Counted from the stretch's first letter, positions 11,415 through 23,689 are shown. The stretch: DNA of 64,000 nt from Austropuccinia psidii (GCA_023105745.1 JALGQZ010000003.1:76730696-76794695), one strand, 5' to 3'. Notes: generated by a model not told the origin, from the letters alone. Translations and numbers: made by a program.

Positions 11415-14400
11415 ATGACAACCCGGCCATATTCCTCAATGCGTATATGCATGTGTCAACACTGCTCAACTCAAACACATTCTTCCCCTGAGGGTGATAG
11501 GCAAGGAGTTGCCTTCACACCTTTCCAATATAAACAGCACATTAAAAAGCTCAAATCAACCATTGCACCCAAATCCCTTCCAAACATCCCTACTTCTGCA
11601 TCAGGATCTGGGTGCCCACAAATTCTATTGGATCAAATCTTCCCAGCTGATTATTCACGTTTGACCCAAAGCACTTTCTCAACTCCTGCGGGTCTCAATT
11701 CAACTGCACAGAAACCATATAGTGGCAGTCAAACCCTTCCCCCACAAGACCTAGGAATGATAATATCTGCCATTCTATCATTAAGGTATAATTTACCCCG
11801 CAGGGCTTCACGCATACTCAACCCCGCCCTGAACCTGCTGATCAAGTCCAGTATCTCAAGCTCAGCTGGTCCCCCCGCTCCTGCATTCCATATACCTCAA
11901 GATCTGAGTACCATATTTGAACATCTCCAATTGGAGCCACTGATTCAAAACTATATATGTTGTCCTCAATGTTTCTCTCTTAATGGCCTTACTGAATCAG
12001 TCACAACTGACCAACCCCACTGTCAACGCCATAATGACCCAAATGATCATGATCCCCCTTGCACACAATCATTAGGCAAATTCATCTATTCATCTGAACC
12101 CCAAACCCAAAACACAACCAACATGAAGCAAAAATTTATACCAACAAAACATTTCATTTATCAAACATTCAAAAATTGGCTTGCCAGATTCCTCCAGCGG
12201 GCTGGAATTATGGACATTCTGCATCAACATCAACAATCCCAAACTCCCGAAGATTCCCCAAAACGTGACGTCTGGGATGGATTGGTCTGGAGACGCTTCA
12301 CTGGCACTAGAAATATCCATGACCCCCCATTCATGTCCATTCCTGGTGCATTGGCCTTCTCCATATATGTGGACTGGTTTAATGCACATGGAAAGTCAAC
12401 CCGGTTGGCTAGCATTGGACCTATCATGCTTATTTGTCTTAATCTCCCCCCAAGTGAAAGATTGAAGCCCGAGAATGTCTATGTTGCAGGAATCATCCCT
12501 GGTCCGAAGGAGCCAACTGCGCTTCAATTGAATTATCTATTAATGCCACTCATCAACGAGCTCAAAGAGCTATGGCAACGTTACCATTTTGCACCCACCT
12601 CAACAGGTCCATCAGGATCCTTTATCCGTGTTGCCATCCTCACAGCCATTGCGGATGTGGTTGCCATGCGCAAGCTTACTGGATTTATTTCCCATTCAGG
12701 AAACCACTTTTGTAATTTTTGCACCATTCACAAAGCTCAAATTGAAGAAATTGGTCCTCAATTTCACTACACGCGCTCATACCAAAGTCATAAATCAACC
12801 ATTGCCAAATGGCTTTGGGCAACCCCACAAAAAAGACAAGCAATTTTCTCTGAGTATGGAGTGCGATATTCAATTTTGGAAGACCTTCCGTATTGGGATG
12901 CAACCAGAATGGTTAATCTTGACATAATGCATAATTTAATACTTGGAATTTTGAAGGATCATGCAACTTTCAAATTGTGCATTCCAGAGGCGAAATCAAA
13001 AATTTACTTCAGGTCCCGCAGGAAATCCAATGACACCAACAGTTCAGACTCAGATTCCATGACCTCCAACAGCTCTCTTGATAAAATCACATTGAGAGAG
13101 GCCCGCTCCCTGAGAAGAGACGCAGCAAAAATAATAAATGAGCCACTCCCCACTACTTCCACCCGAAAAAACTACTTCCCAATGCCCACCCCTAACACAG
13201 AACATCCATCTAGTGGTTCTGCGGAGATTCCTTCATTTGATGCCGATTACATCCCCACTTCTGAAATACCCTCTGAATTGGATATCACTGCACTGAGTGA
13301 TCACCAGATCAAGGGTGAGGCTCTTGAGCATCTCCGACAAATCATATCTGAGACCATAATTCCCTCATCATGGACAAGAGTTCCCCGCAAAATGGGTTCC
13401 CCCTCTCATGGTAGCTTAAAAGCCGCCGAATGGGCTCTCTTATATAAGGTCTATATTCCATTTCTATTGCTAAGTCAACAGATGTCATTAGATGCACACC
13501 AATCTGCCAACACTCAAAGAAAAATGGGTCAGTCAGAAGAACTTGCAAATGAACTAGCCAAGAATACATTCCATTTGATTAGTGCTATCAACATTGCCAC
13601 AAGCTGGACTGTTTCAATAGATGATGCGACTGCATTTGCTGAACATTGGAAAAAATTCCGCCTTTCCAATCAACACCTGTTCCCAAAACAGAAAAGTAAA
13701 CCAAATCATCATTTTGCTGATCATATTCCCGAACTCTTCCAACGTTGGGGCCCAGCACAAGCCTCAGCCACATGGGGTTATGAGCGCTTGATTGGAGTAT
13801 TTGCAAAGATGCCAACAAATAACAAGATATGTAAGTCAATTAATAAGATCAATATATTCACATTGATTAAACACCTGAACTGAATAAGACTAACTTTTTG
13901 CAACTCTGAATAGATGATATAGATAAAACCTTACTTCAACATATCTGTCGATGTTCCAACCTTTCCGTTCTCCTGAAATCCCCATCTGTGCCATGTGAAA
14001 TAAAACAGCTTTTCAAATCACAGCCACCTGCCGTGTTCAATCACCATAAATATAACAAGCCATCCCGCCATGACCAACAAAATTATGATTGCCTGGTTGA
14101 GTACTTACAGACTTTTCATGCAACAAGGGAAATAGTTGATTGGATCAGCTTAGACACTACCGTGCAATCCACAAGTCCTCCCACTTCAAGGATTGTCTCA
14201 CCTTGGTATTTTCCAGTTTCAAACATTAATATTGGGAACAATATATTTTCAACTGAATCCAAAAATATCAGCAACAGTGTGATATGTTTTCTGAGGGGCA
14301 ACTCACGACAATTTGGTATTATTGATAGCATTTTCAAAGTCTCTGAGCCATCTAGCATACTGAACAATAACTTTCTGATTTTAAAACCTTTGAAGATTGA

Positions 14401-14575
14401 TGTGAATTTCCTACCAGATTGGCCGCATCTGAATATTTATAAAGCTGTTGGTTTTGATGATGGACACTTGATTATATCTGAAGAAGAAATAGAAGGTAAC
14501 TGTGGATTGTATGATAACAAAGCTCTGTCATGTGGACTGCTTGTAATGATAAAGCCGTTATTTCATGATATTTAG
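11415..14575 (+). CDS. Tnp2-like CACTA/EnSpm transposase, copy 1
   Basis: Two exons, 11415-13830 and 13914-14575 (83-nt intron, GTAAGT donor, CTAAC branch, AATAG acceptor), giving 1025 aa. The protein shows the run typical of fungal Tnp2 transposases: VDWFN (319-323), SIGPIMLICLNLPPSER (333-349), AGIIPGPKEP (358-367), ADVVAMRKLTGF (413-424), a CNFC zinc knuckle (433-436) and NLDIMHNLILGILKDH (501-516). Asp320, Asp414 and Asp503 are candidate catalytic acidic residues of the RNase H-like fold; I cannot assign the triad with certainty. A Cys/His-rich N-terminus (CMCQHC, and CCPQC near 183) may bind zinc and the terminal repeats. Such enzymes excise and reinsert elements with CAC... termini. Open in copies 1 and 2, broken in copy 3. 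Confidence 0.92.
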
Positions 14576-14835
14576 TCTACTAAAATGCAAATCTCTCAGA
14601 TTCATTAGCAATTTTGCTAGTGAAATAATTGCCTCAAAATTTAGTGACAGAGACATGCCATTGTGACAAGCAAAGCCCATTATTTCACATTGCCACAAAG
14701 AAGTTACTATTTTGACATTGGGTACAGTGTGAATAAGCCAAGTCCAATGATCAAATGACCCACACACTCACCTTTCACAGCATCCAAAATTTCTAACTGC
14801 GCCATCATCATGTTGGAAGCGGAATCGGCTTTTGC
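14576..14835. other. 3' flank of transposase gene
   Basis: 260 bp without a gene; conserved in all copies. It includes an imperfect inverted repeat GCAATTTTGCTAGTGAAATAATTGC near 14607-14631, split here as GCAATTTTGC and GAAATAATTGC. Confidence 0.4.
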
Positions 14836-15068
14836 GTACCCACACCCGCATGTGCACCCGCACGCGCCAATGCACACGCACACGCACCCGCACGCGCACA
14901 CCCACCGGCACGCGCCAATGCACACGCCCACGCAGCCGCACACGCACACCCACCCGCACATGCCAATGCACACGCAAACCCACCCGCACACGCCAATGCA
15001 CACGCAAACCCACCCGCACACGCCAATGCACACGCAAACGCACCCGCCCCCACGCATGCACACGCACA
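14836..15068 (+). repeat. CAC/CGC-rich minisatellite near the right terminus
   Basis: Irregular tandem array of CACACGCAAACCCACCCG and CACACGCCAATG blocks, with almost no G-A or T runs on the plus strand. It is open in several frames and gives His/Thr/Arg- or Val/Cys-repeat translations that I regard as artefacts. Copy 2 has a shorter array and copy 3 only a remnant. Confidence 0.88.
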
Positions 15069-15279
15069 CTTCATGGATGACCTGGTGAAGTCAAACCCCC
15101 CGCCTACATCAAGACTGGCTGAAGGACATCTTTGATGTGTGTGTGTGCAAACAGGCGGGTCTGGTGTAATTTTTACCAATCATCGGACGGTTGTGGGATG
15201 ATCAGGCGGTGAGGAATCTGAGTTGAAGGCACAGGGGAACCAATATTATTGGATGTCACAGGATTTGGTGTAAGACCAG

Positions 15280-15401
15280 AGTGTGACGTGTGCTCGACGT
15301 TCGCTTGATTTTTGCTTGACGTGAGCTCGACTTTTATCCTGCTTGACGTTTGCTTGACGTGAAGTCAATCGCCGACGATTGACACGAGATTCGCCCCGGT
15401 G
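15280..15401. repeat. Right subterminal repeats and terminal inverted repeat, copy 1
   Basis: The motif GCTTGACGT or GCTCGACGT and shortened forms occurs several times between 15287 and 15360, mostly in one orientation. This is the arrangement expected of transposase-binding subterminal sites in CACTA elements. The 46-bp TIR occupies 15356-15401, read inward as CACCGGGGCG. It contains the hairpin GTCAATCG-4 bp-CGATTGAC. Confidence 0.85.
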
Positions 15402-15965
15402 ATAAAGAGTCCAAGTCCACTGTTTCAACCTGTCAGAATGGAAAGAGAAGGGTTAATAAGGATATGGCCACCGAGCTCATACTGTACAGGCAAAGAAAGA
15501 AAAGGTAAAGACTAACTTAAAAAAAAATTAGAATACCCAAAATAAGGATAAGACTAATTATAAAATAATAAATATAATAAATTAATTAGCTTGAGAAAAG
15601 TCCCCAGGGGGGAGAAAGAGGGCCTGGTAAATGTGAGACTTGCCAGCCCTGATCCAGAAAGAGAATTTTCATGAGAAGATTTCATGATTAAATTGAGTCT
15701 GGTCAATACAGATCCTGTAGGGCTGTACAGGATCTGTACAAGAGTATTGGTGGTGTTGAGTGATCATACAGTTTGGGGATGGTGTATCCCAGCTGTATTA
15801 GGTAATTCCAGCCTGTAACAAAGTTGACAGGCTTTATTGATGAACCAGGCTGTATGCATGTTTCAGAAAAAGAAGATTTCTTAAACTGAATGCTGATACA
15901 CGCAGTGAATTTTATGGTTTGAGGTGTTTGAGTGGGTGTAAGTATGAATATACTTACCCCTGATG
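15402..15965 (-). mobile_element. Reverse LTR fragment (gypsy family of element B)
   Basis: Reverse complement of the LTRs at 17927-18688 and 49214-49957, from the internal GACAGGTTGAAACAGTGGAC phrase back to about 10 bp short of the LTR start. CACTA copy 1 ends within it at 15401, so copy 1 probably inserted into this LTR; the remaining LTR part should lie beyond the left window edge. At 15965 it abuts retrotransposon coding sequence at a junction with a shared GAG. Confidence 0.8.
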
Positions 15966-17266
15966 AGATTCATGAACAGGAAATCCTTGGCATAGTCTGG
16001 CTCTCAAGTGCTGGAGGGCTTTCCTTCTTTCCCTTTCTTCTCCTTTTGAGGTTCTCACCAATCATTCATCCCTTCAATACTCCATGTCTTCAAAAGTCTT
16101 TACTTGCCGTCAAGCCTGCTGGGTTGAATTTCATTTCTCAATCACTAACCGCCCCCCCTTCACAGCTACTCTTCCGGATGCTTTATCACGTCAGGAAAAT
16201 GTTTACACAGAGAGGGGGGAAGATTTCATCAGCAAGAATTCAATGAATTATCAAAAAATAATCAAGCAAGATGAAATTCAAGGCCCAAAGTTCTTTGCAG
16301 TTAAGGTGGAATCATTTTCAAGCTTGATTGATTCAATTAACAAGGCGCTATGGCAGGATTCTCAGAACAGAAGTATTCTTCAACAATTGGGAAAAGGTAA
16401 ATCTGTCCAAGATTATTCTCTTGATTCCTCTTCCCACCATTTCTTATTCAATAATCAGGTGATGGTCCCAAATGACCCCACAATTCAACTCAGCATCCTT
16501 CAAAAGCGTCATGATTCTCCTCTAGCTGGACACCCTGGCCAAGAGAAGACTCTCAAACTTGTTGAGCAGGATTTCCACCAATCCGGCATGACTCAATTCA
16601 TCAAGGATTATTTCTCCACCTGTCAACAGTGTTCAAGAAACAAGAATATTCATCAAAAGAAGTTTTGATTGCTAAAACCTTTTCCAATTCCAAATGGTCC
16701 TTGGATTTGCCTTTCAATGAACTTTATCACTCAACTGCCACTGTCCAATTCTGGTCATAGTGGAAAGGCTCTCAGAAATGGTGATTTTTATCCCAACAAC
16801 GTCTTCAATATATTCACTGGATTTTGCCCATTTATTCATCAAGAATATCTTTACAAATCAAAGCCTTCCTTCAAGCATTGTCAGTGATAGAGGTTCACTT
16901 TTTGTTTCTTCCTTTTGGACCAATCTTTGTCAGAAGCTCAATATTTCAAGAGATCTGTAAACTGCTTACCATCCAGAAACTGATGGACAGACAGAGAGGG
17001 TAAATTAGATATTAGAGCAGTACCTTCAGATATATGTCAGTTATGATCAAGATGGTTGGAACCCCTGGCTTCCTCTGGCTGAATTTTCTTAAAATAGCTC
17101 TGACCACTCTTCAATAAAACAATCACCATTTCTCACTGTTTATGGAAGAGATCCAGAATTTGACTCAGTTCACATTACTAAAGACACTGATTCAAGAAAG
17201 TTATCAACAAAAATCCAATCAGTACAGCAAGATGTCAAGAGAGAACTTGAAGTTGCCATATACAGG
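15966..17266 (+). pseudogene. Gypsy A pol remnant: RNase H end and integrase
   Basis: The frame starts in the RNase H segment (EIHEQEILGIVW, near 15969) and is shifted soon after. A long open stretch 16084-16665 carries the RNase H end (TLPDALSRQENVY), the integrase zinc-binding H-H-C-C motif (HDSPLAGHPG ... CQQC) and the connecting region. A TGA at 16666-16668 stands where related copies have a glycine codon. The catalytic core follows in broken frames to about 17000, with further lesions. Non-functional. Confidence 0.85.
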
Positions 17267-17770
17267 TTGAAAAGGTATACAGATAAAAGTAGAGCAAGTC
17301 CACCTGTTTTCAATCCTGGTGACATGGTATGGCTTTCTTCCAAGAAAATCAAATCAACAACCCCCACCAAAAACCTTTCCAAAAGATGGTTGGGTCCTTT
17401 TCCAATCTTGAAGAAAAACAATACTCATGCTTACCACCTCAAGCTTCCATCTCAATGGAGATACATCCATCCAGTCTTTTGTATTTCCCTCCTGGAAACT
17501 GTCAAGACATTGAAAATCACAAATCAGGATCAAGAGCTTCCTCCAGCAATCATCATTGAAGAAGAAGAGGAATGGGAAGTCCCTCAAATACTGGATTCAA
17601 AGTTCAATAGACAAACATTATGGTATCTGGTGGAATGGAAAGGTTTCAGTAAAGAACCAGAAAGATCCACTTGGGAACCAGCCAAAAACCTCAAGAATTG
17701 CCCTGAACTTGTCAAGGATTTCCTTGCCTTATATCCTGACAACCCAGGCCCCAATCCTTCAAGAACTTGA
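17267..17770 (+). pseudogene. Gypsy A integrase C-terminus with chromodomain
   Basis: 167-codon open stretch. The first half is the GPY/F-like integrase tail (KRWLGPFPILKK). A Glu-rich linker leads to a chromodomain (EEWEVPQILDS ... WYLVEWKGF ... STWEPAKNLKN, about residues 98-150). Chromodomains on gypsy integrases steer insertion to particular histone marks. The domain itself is open, but the pol upstream is broken. Confidence 0.88.
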
Positions 17771-17926
17771 TTTTTATGGTGCTTGGTGGGGAGAGGAATT
17801 ACCAAAAGCAATTCCCACTCCTGGTATGCACCTTTAGGGTTATTCTACTCTTTTCTGTTGTAAGAATCACCTTGGACACTCTGTGAGCACTTTGAAATTT
17901 TGGACACAGATTTTTGCCCTGGCTTT

Positions 17927-18688
17927 TGTAACAACCACTCACCAGGGGTAAGGTTATTCATTAAGACACCCACTCAAACACCACAAATCAGCAGATCCAC
18001 TATTTGACTCAGCATTCAGTTTCAGAAATCTTCCTTTCTGAAACATACATACAGTCTGGTTCATCAATACAGCCTGTCAATACTTGTACAGGTTGGAATT
18101 ACCCAATAGAGTTTGGATACACCGATTTCAAACTGTATTATCACTCAATACCACCACTCCTCTTGTACAGGCCCTGTACAGCTGTATGAGACCTGTATAG
18201 GCAAGACTCAATTCAATCATCCAATTCTCTCATGAAAATTCTCTCTCTGGATCAGGGCTGGTGATTCTCACATATACCAGCACCTCTTTCTCCCCCTGGG
18301 GATTTTTCCCCAGTTAATTAATTTAGTAATTTATTATTTTATAAATATTATTATTCTTATTTTGGGTATTATATTTCTTTAATATTAAGTTGGTCTTTGC
18401 ATTTTCTTTCTTTGCCTTTATGGTATGAGTTGGGTGGCTATATCCTTATTAACCCTTATATTTTCATTCTGACAGGTTGAAACAGTGGACTTTGACTTGT
18501 TTGTGGTTGGCTCTTCTATTTCTTAATATTATTCTTTTTTTGCTGCTTTTCTTATATTTAGCTTACTAGTAATTCATCTCTCAACACTCTTAAGTGTATT
18601 CCGCTTTATCATATCCTTGAGCCCTCCATAAGTGAGTCACCGTTTACTGAATGCCAGGCCCTCTTCACTTAGAAGAGCCCCTGTGACA
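17927..18688 (+). repeat. 5' LTR of Gypsy B
   Basis: 762 bp, TGTAACAACC ... CCCCTGTGACA. Compared with the 3' LTR it has about 15 extra bases near 18638-18652 and scattered substitutions. It contains repeated CCTGTACAGG-like palindromes (TTGTACAGG, CCCTGTACAGC) around 18080-18180. Confidence 0.9.
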
Positions 18689-19386
18689 TTAAATTGATTA
18701 TCTCATATCAGATTCTCTCTCTTCATTCATTTAAGTTCATTTCTCTCATTCATCAATTATGATTTTTTGTGACTTTATGATTATCTAATGATTATGATTT
18801 TTTTCTCATCAATTCTCATCTCATTCATTTAATTCATATGAAAATTGATTATTCCTTTTTTCCTTAATCATTGCTGACCATCTCATCTCATTTCATTTTA
18901 TTTTTTATATTTCAAATCAAACTTCTTTTGTCTTCATATGCAGGTTTTATCAGGTTTATTGATTGGTTGATTGATTGGATTATTAATTGCAATTCATTTG
19001 GGTTATTGATTCAGCAATTCAGGATTTTATTTGGATTGGACTGATGGACTCTGAATTCTCAAGATATTTGATTAATCCTCAAGAATTGATTTATTTTGAC
19101 TCATCAAGACATTGAACTGATTCCTGAAGATGTTGATTTGGCTGATTGATTCCGCAAGACTTGGTTTTCATATTGATGTATTATTGATTTACCCAAGATT
19201 ATTTATATTTGAATTGAATTGATTGTGATTATTGACTGATTTGATTTGATTATTGATTGAATTTGACTTCACCTCAAGATTTGAATTGATCCCTCAAGAC
19301 TCATCAAGATTTTTATTGTGATTTATTTGGACAAGCTTTGATTTTCTGCTTTTAATACCATCAATTTATTATTATAACTTTTCATA
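18689..19386 (+). other. Gypsy B leader, low-complexity
   Basis: About 700 bp between LTR and gag, rich in TGATT, TTGATT and CTCATTCATT words, especially 18950-19340. No ORF. I could not identify a tRNA primer-binding site with confidence. Confidence 0.6.
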
Positions 19387-20744
19387 ATGCCAGTTTAGCA
19401 TAGCCCTCCAGCCAAGAACACTAGATATCAAAGAAATCTAGCTGTTCTCACTCCTACAGAAAGGGTTCCTCTTGACCGCACACCATCAGTTCATCAACTG
19501 AATGCAAACTTGGACAGAGGACCACCAATGGAAGGGGAAGCACCCTCAAGAGGAGGGGGACTGAAATCAAGAAGATCAAGATCTTTGTCTGGACTCTTGG
19601 GTGGCTACCCTGGCATGTCTGAAGCTGCAAGAGCAAGACTAGGGGAAGTTGAAGATGAAGAGGGGGAAGAGTCTGTGGAAGAGGAAGATTATGGGGAGAC
19701 TGAAGTGTCAGATGCTTTGGAAAATTCTCCAGAGGTGCCTCAGGGTTCTAATATAGCCCTTTCTAATCAACCTCTTGTCTCTCAGACTGAACCAAGTCTC
19801 CTCAAGATGATGGAGCAAATGACTCAATTCATGGGGCAACTCACTCAAGCAGTTACCCCCAGGGACAATTCCAAAGCCCCTTCTTTTAAGACTCCATCCA
19901 TGAAGGCACCAAATTATTTTGATGGTACTCAAGCTCATAAATTGAGAGGATTTATCAAATCCTGTCAATTAATTTTCCATAATGACCCAGCAAATTTCTT
20001 CTCTGACAGGAAGAAAGTTCTTAACTCAAATTCTTTTATCACTGGTAGAGCTAGAAAATGGCTTGAACCCTATCTCTCAAATATTTCCAATGAAGATCCT
20101 TCCTACCTCCTCAATAATAGGCAGTTATTTGTAACTCAATCATTCACCCTGTTTGGTGACCCCAATGAAGTCAGAAAGGCTGAACAGGAGTTGGACAATT
20201 TGAGGATGAAGGAAAGCGGTCATGTATCCTTGTACATTGCTGATTTCAGAAGCTTAATGTCAAGAATTGGAGATTGGGGGGAAAGAGCTTAGATCCATGT
20301 TTACAGAAGAGGATTGCAATAAAGATTTTTGGATTGGTTGGCTTCTGACCCTGGAACATTTGACACTCTTCAAGAGCTTATGGATGTTACTTTAGAATTA
20401 GACACAAGATATCATGAGAGGCAAAAAGAAAAGGGTGGCAATCAAGAGAAGAAGCCTGCTGCTACTGGGTCCAATCAATCTAGGCCTCCTCAGAGCTCAT
20501 CTTCAAAGATGCCTCACCAAAAGAAGAATAAGAATGGAAAGAAATCTCAATCTTCAAAGGACAAACCCATGCTGCTCTCCTCAATAAGGACAATAAATTA
20601 ATTGGTTCTGAAAAGGAGAGGAGGATTAAGAAAGGGTTGTGTACTTATTGTGGTGGAAAGCACCCAATTGAAAAATGCTTCAAGACACCTCGGAACAAGC
20701 CTGGGTCATCAAGAGACTTCCCTAGCAAGCAGGGAAAAGCCTGA
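19387..20744 (+). pseudogene. Gypsy B gag (capsid/nucleocapsid) remnant
   Basis: The ATG at 19387 is followed by a TAG three codons later, in frame with the long open stretch 19510-20289. That stretch has an acidic linker and then a gag capsid core (KAPNYFDGTQAHKLRGFIKS ... PYLSNISNEDP ... HVSLYIADFRSL). A frameshift at about 20290 interrupts it, and the next segment (TLELDTRYHERQKEK) is in another frame. A CCHC zinc knuckle, CTYCGGKHPIEKC, lies near 20639-20677. The gene would end at the TGA at 20742-20744. At least three lesions; non-functional. Confidence 0.85.
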
Positions 20745-20758
20745 GTGGGAATCATGAT

Positions 20759-23061
20759 GTGTTCAATGGTTCTCACTTATTTCCTTCAAGAGCACAATTG
20801 TGCACTCTGAATACTAGTGTCAAGAAATCTTTAAAGTTTGTTATCTTTTCTCCTGTCTGTGATATGTTTTATAGTATTCTCATTGATTGTGGTGCTGCAA
20901 ACTCTTTTATGGCAAAGAATTTTGCTCTCAAGTACTCATTGACTATGTCAGAGCTCCCTGAAAAGATTCCTCTTTCCATTCTGGATTCAAATGAATCGCC
21001 TGCCTTGTTCATCACCCATTATACCAAGTGGGTAGTTGAGTTGCCTTCCTTCCCAAGCTTTTAATGGGACTTTTTTATCATAGATTCACCCAAAGGAGAA
21101 GACCTGATATTGGAATATGATTTCCTTTACCATTTAAATCCCATTATTAATTGGAAAAATGGATTGATCACTTATGATTCTAGTCATAAGCATTCTAGTG
21201 GTATTCTTCCTTCTGCTAGTAATGACTTTGTCACTATTTTCAATAGTTTTGCTCTGGTTGGTGAAATTAAGACACCTTCCCTTCCTTCTTCTATCCATAT
21301 CCCTTCCATCATTCCCTCTCAGTCATTACTTCCATTAAGAGATGAAGTCTTCAAAAAGATGAAGGATTTTGAAGAAGATGTTGCTATATCTTCATTTCAT
21401 CTCTTTCAAGGGGATATGGACCTTCCTCCTTTATCTTTTCATTCCTCCCTGGAGGAGCAGTGGGATGGGGCATCAGAGCAAGAAGAGATTGAAACTGTGT
21501 TGAAGGTAGTCCCTCCTGCTTATCACCAATATTTGGATGTGTTCTCCAAGGTGAAAGCAGAGAAACTTCCTCCACACTGCGCCTGTGATCATCATATTGA
21601 ATTGGAGGGTCTTCTACCTCCAATTGGTGTTATCTACACACTATCAAACCAAGAGTCAGAAACACTTCAGGCCTACATTTCTGAGAATGTAGAGAAAGAT
21701 TTCATAAGAACTACCTCCTCTTCAACAGGAGCACCTGTCCTTTTTGTCAACAAAAAGGATGGAGGTCTTTGTTTGTGTGTTGACTACCGCAAACTTAATG
21801 CTGTCACTGAGAAGAACAGGTACCCTGTTCCTCCTATGAACCAGCTCCTCAAAATATTAAATGGTTCCACTATCTTCTCCAAGGTAGACCTGCATGGTGC
21901 AAATAACCTTCTGAGAATCAGAGAGGGGGATGAGCACTTAACTTCCTTTAGAACCAAGTATGGTAGTTATGAGTATTTTGTCATGCCATTTGGTTTGACC
22001 AATGCTCCAGCTTCTTTCCAGAATCTAGTAAATGATATATTTAAATTTTTTTTGGATGTGTTTGTTGTGGTTTATCTAGATGATATTATGGTTTTCTCCA
22101 GTTCTGAGGAAGAACATGTCAAACATGTGACCTCTATCCTCCAACGGCTGAGAGAGAACAGTTTGTTTGCTAAAGCCTCCAAGTGTGTATTCCATGCTTC
22201 AAGTGTGGAATACCTGGGCTATGTTGTTTCAAGTGAAGGCCTCAAGATGGATTCCTCAGAAGTTCAGCAAATCCTCAATTGGCCTCAGCCCAGAAACATC
22301 AAGGCTCTTCAATCCTTTCTTGGCTTTGCCAATCTTATTGTTGTTTCACAAAAAATTACTCTAAAAAAATCACTTCTATCACTTCCCTTCTCAAAAAAGA
22401 CTCTCCCTTTATCTTCAATGAGGAAGCTCTTAGCCAGTTTCAATTACTCAAAGAAGCATTGTCCACTGCACCTATCCTTGCTCATTTCAATCCCTCTCTA
22501 CCAACTATAGTGGAGACTGATGCTTTGTATTATGCTTTGGGTGCTGTACTGAGTCAGGTGAATGACTCAGGAAAGCATCCCATTGCATTTGATAGCTGCA
22601 AGCTGCCTCCAGCTGAGCTCAACTATTAATTTCATGACAAGGAGCTCCTTGGCATAGTTTGGGCTCTCAAGCGCTGGGGAGCATTTCTTCTCTCTCTTTC
22701 CAATTCTTTTGAGGTCTTGACAGACCACTCTTCCTTGCAGTACTTTATGTCTTCCAAAGTTCTTACTCGTCGTCAGGCCCATTGGGCTGAGTTTCTTTCA
22801 GAGTTTCATTTCACTATTACTTACCGCCCTGGCAGGATGGCCACTTTACCAGATGCCTTTTCATGTGGGGACAACATGTACCCAGAGAGGGGGGTGGACT
22901 TCATCAGCAAGAATCCTCAAACCTTTCATCAAGTAATCAAGCAAGATGTAATTCAAGAGTCCAGATTCTTCTCAATAAAAGTGGAAATATTCTCACATTT
23001 AGCTGAAAAGATTCAAAAAGAAGTATGGAAAGACAATTACTATAAAGAAATACTCAAGCAA
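20759..23061 (+). pseudogene. Gypsy B pol, 5' part: protease, reverse transcriptase, RNase H
   Basis: The protease stretch (20759-21062) has the active-site region LIDCGAANSFM, with Cys at the position that is normally Ser or Thr. It stops at 21062 and the frame resumes to a long RT stretch (21110-22510): DYRKLNAVT, KVDLHGANNLLRI, FGLTNAPASFQ and the catalytic YLDDIMVF (about 22074-22097). A frameshift near 22330 passes to the RNase H segments (ETDALYYALGAVLSQV; DHSSLQYFMSS at 22725), with a further stop at 22627. The reading is cut at 23061 by the inserted TG...CA element and resumes at 45648. Confidence 0.88.
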
Positions 23062-23309
23062 TGTGAGCCTTAGAGGTAATTTCATATACCCAAAAGACCA
23101 CAAATATAAAAAATAACATATTAATATAAATAAAATAAATTTATTTATATTATTAAAATAAAAATCAAAATATAAATATAAAATTATAATTTAAAAATAA
23201 AAATTACATTAAATTTTGTAAATATAAAATTACATTTATACTTGAAAAAATTAAGTAAAAATGAAACTTTAACAAAATTGTGAAAAAATAAATAAATTTG
23301 GAAAAAAGT

Positions 23310-23480
23310 CACCAGGGCGAATCTCGCGTCAATCGTCGGAGATTGACTTCACGTCGCACCGCGGTCAGTATAAAATCTTGCTTCAGTCGCGTTAGTGTCA
23401 CTTTATAGTCACTGGATTTAGTGGGTCATGTCACGTCAGCGTCAAGACAACGTCAATCGTCACATGTGTCACATGAGAAT
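23310..23480. repeat. Left TIR and subterminal region, copy 2
   Basis: TIR 23310-23355 carries the internal hairpin GTCAATCG-4 bp-AGATTGAC (one mismatch; perfect at the right end). Inside it, CGTCA/GTCAA words cluster (TCACGTCAGCGTCAAGACAA and CGTCAATCGTCAC, 23433-23465), the left-hand equivalent of the right subterminal GCTTGACGT repeats. Confidence 0.85.
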
Positions 23481-23689
23481 GTCACTCAAAGCCCAAACCC
23501 ATTTCAACACTATGCGCAACGTTCGTGTAATTTCACCTCATTGGCTTCCGCCTCCCCGACGCTTAGCATGCTTACGCACCCGCACCGCCCTCCATCCGGA
23601 TGAGACTCCGACACTGCCCGCCCCTCTCCGTCCTCACCACTCGCTACGCTTTCACACCCACGCCCCTACCATCCTCACGCTTGTGTAGT

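Larger units (their letters stand above)
1..15401 (+). mobile_element. Giant CACTA/EnSpm-like transposon, copy 1 (left part outside window)
   Basis: This segment matches 28874-44072 almost base for base, starting inside the TET/JBP gene and ending at the right terminal inverted repeat. After the terminus the two copies have unrelated flanks, which fixes the element end at 15401. It carries the 3' end of the TET/JBP gene, a Zn2Cys6 gene (-), an SNF2 ATPase gene (+), an unknown gene (-) and a Tnp2 transposase gene (+). All complete genes are open once short introns are removed. The right flank (ATA, then LTR sequence) shows it next to a reverse-oriented gypsy LTR. The matching target duplication lies left of the window and cannot be checked. 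Confidence 0.92.
15966..17926 (+). mobile_element. Gypsy A: 3' part of a chromodomain Ty3/Gypsy element, interrupted
   Basis: Contains the end of RNase H, integrase and chromodomain, then the 3' tail. The tail breaks at GGCTTT (17926) and resumes at 49958 after Gypsy B, with a 5-bp duplication GCTTT (17922-17926 and 49958-49962). The resumed tail (49958-50264) matches the reverse complement of the corresponding tail of Gypsy C (about 54100-54390). Confidence 0.85.

Noticed and set aside
14707..15180. Long ORFs on both strands giving Cys/Val- or His/Thr-repeat proteins
   Set aside because: They follow the CAC/CGC minisatellite in several frames at once and change with unit number between copies; repeat translations, not genes.
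15402..18688. Gypsy A as a complete element between the reverse LTR at 15402 and the LTR at 17927
   Set aside because: The first LTR is in the opposite orientation, and the second belongs to Gypsy B by its GCTTT duplication.
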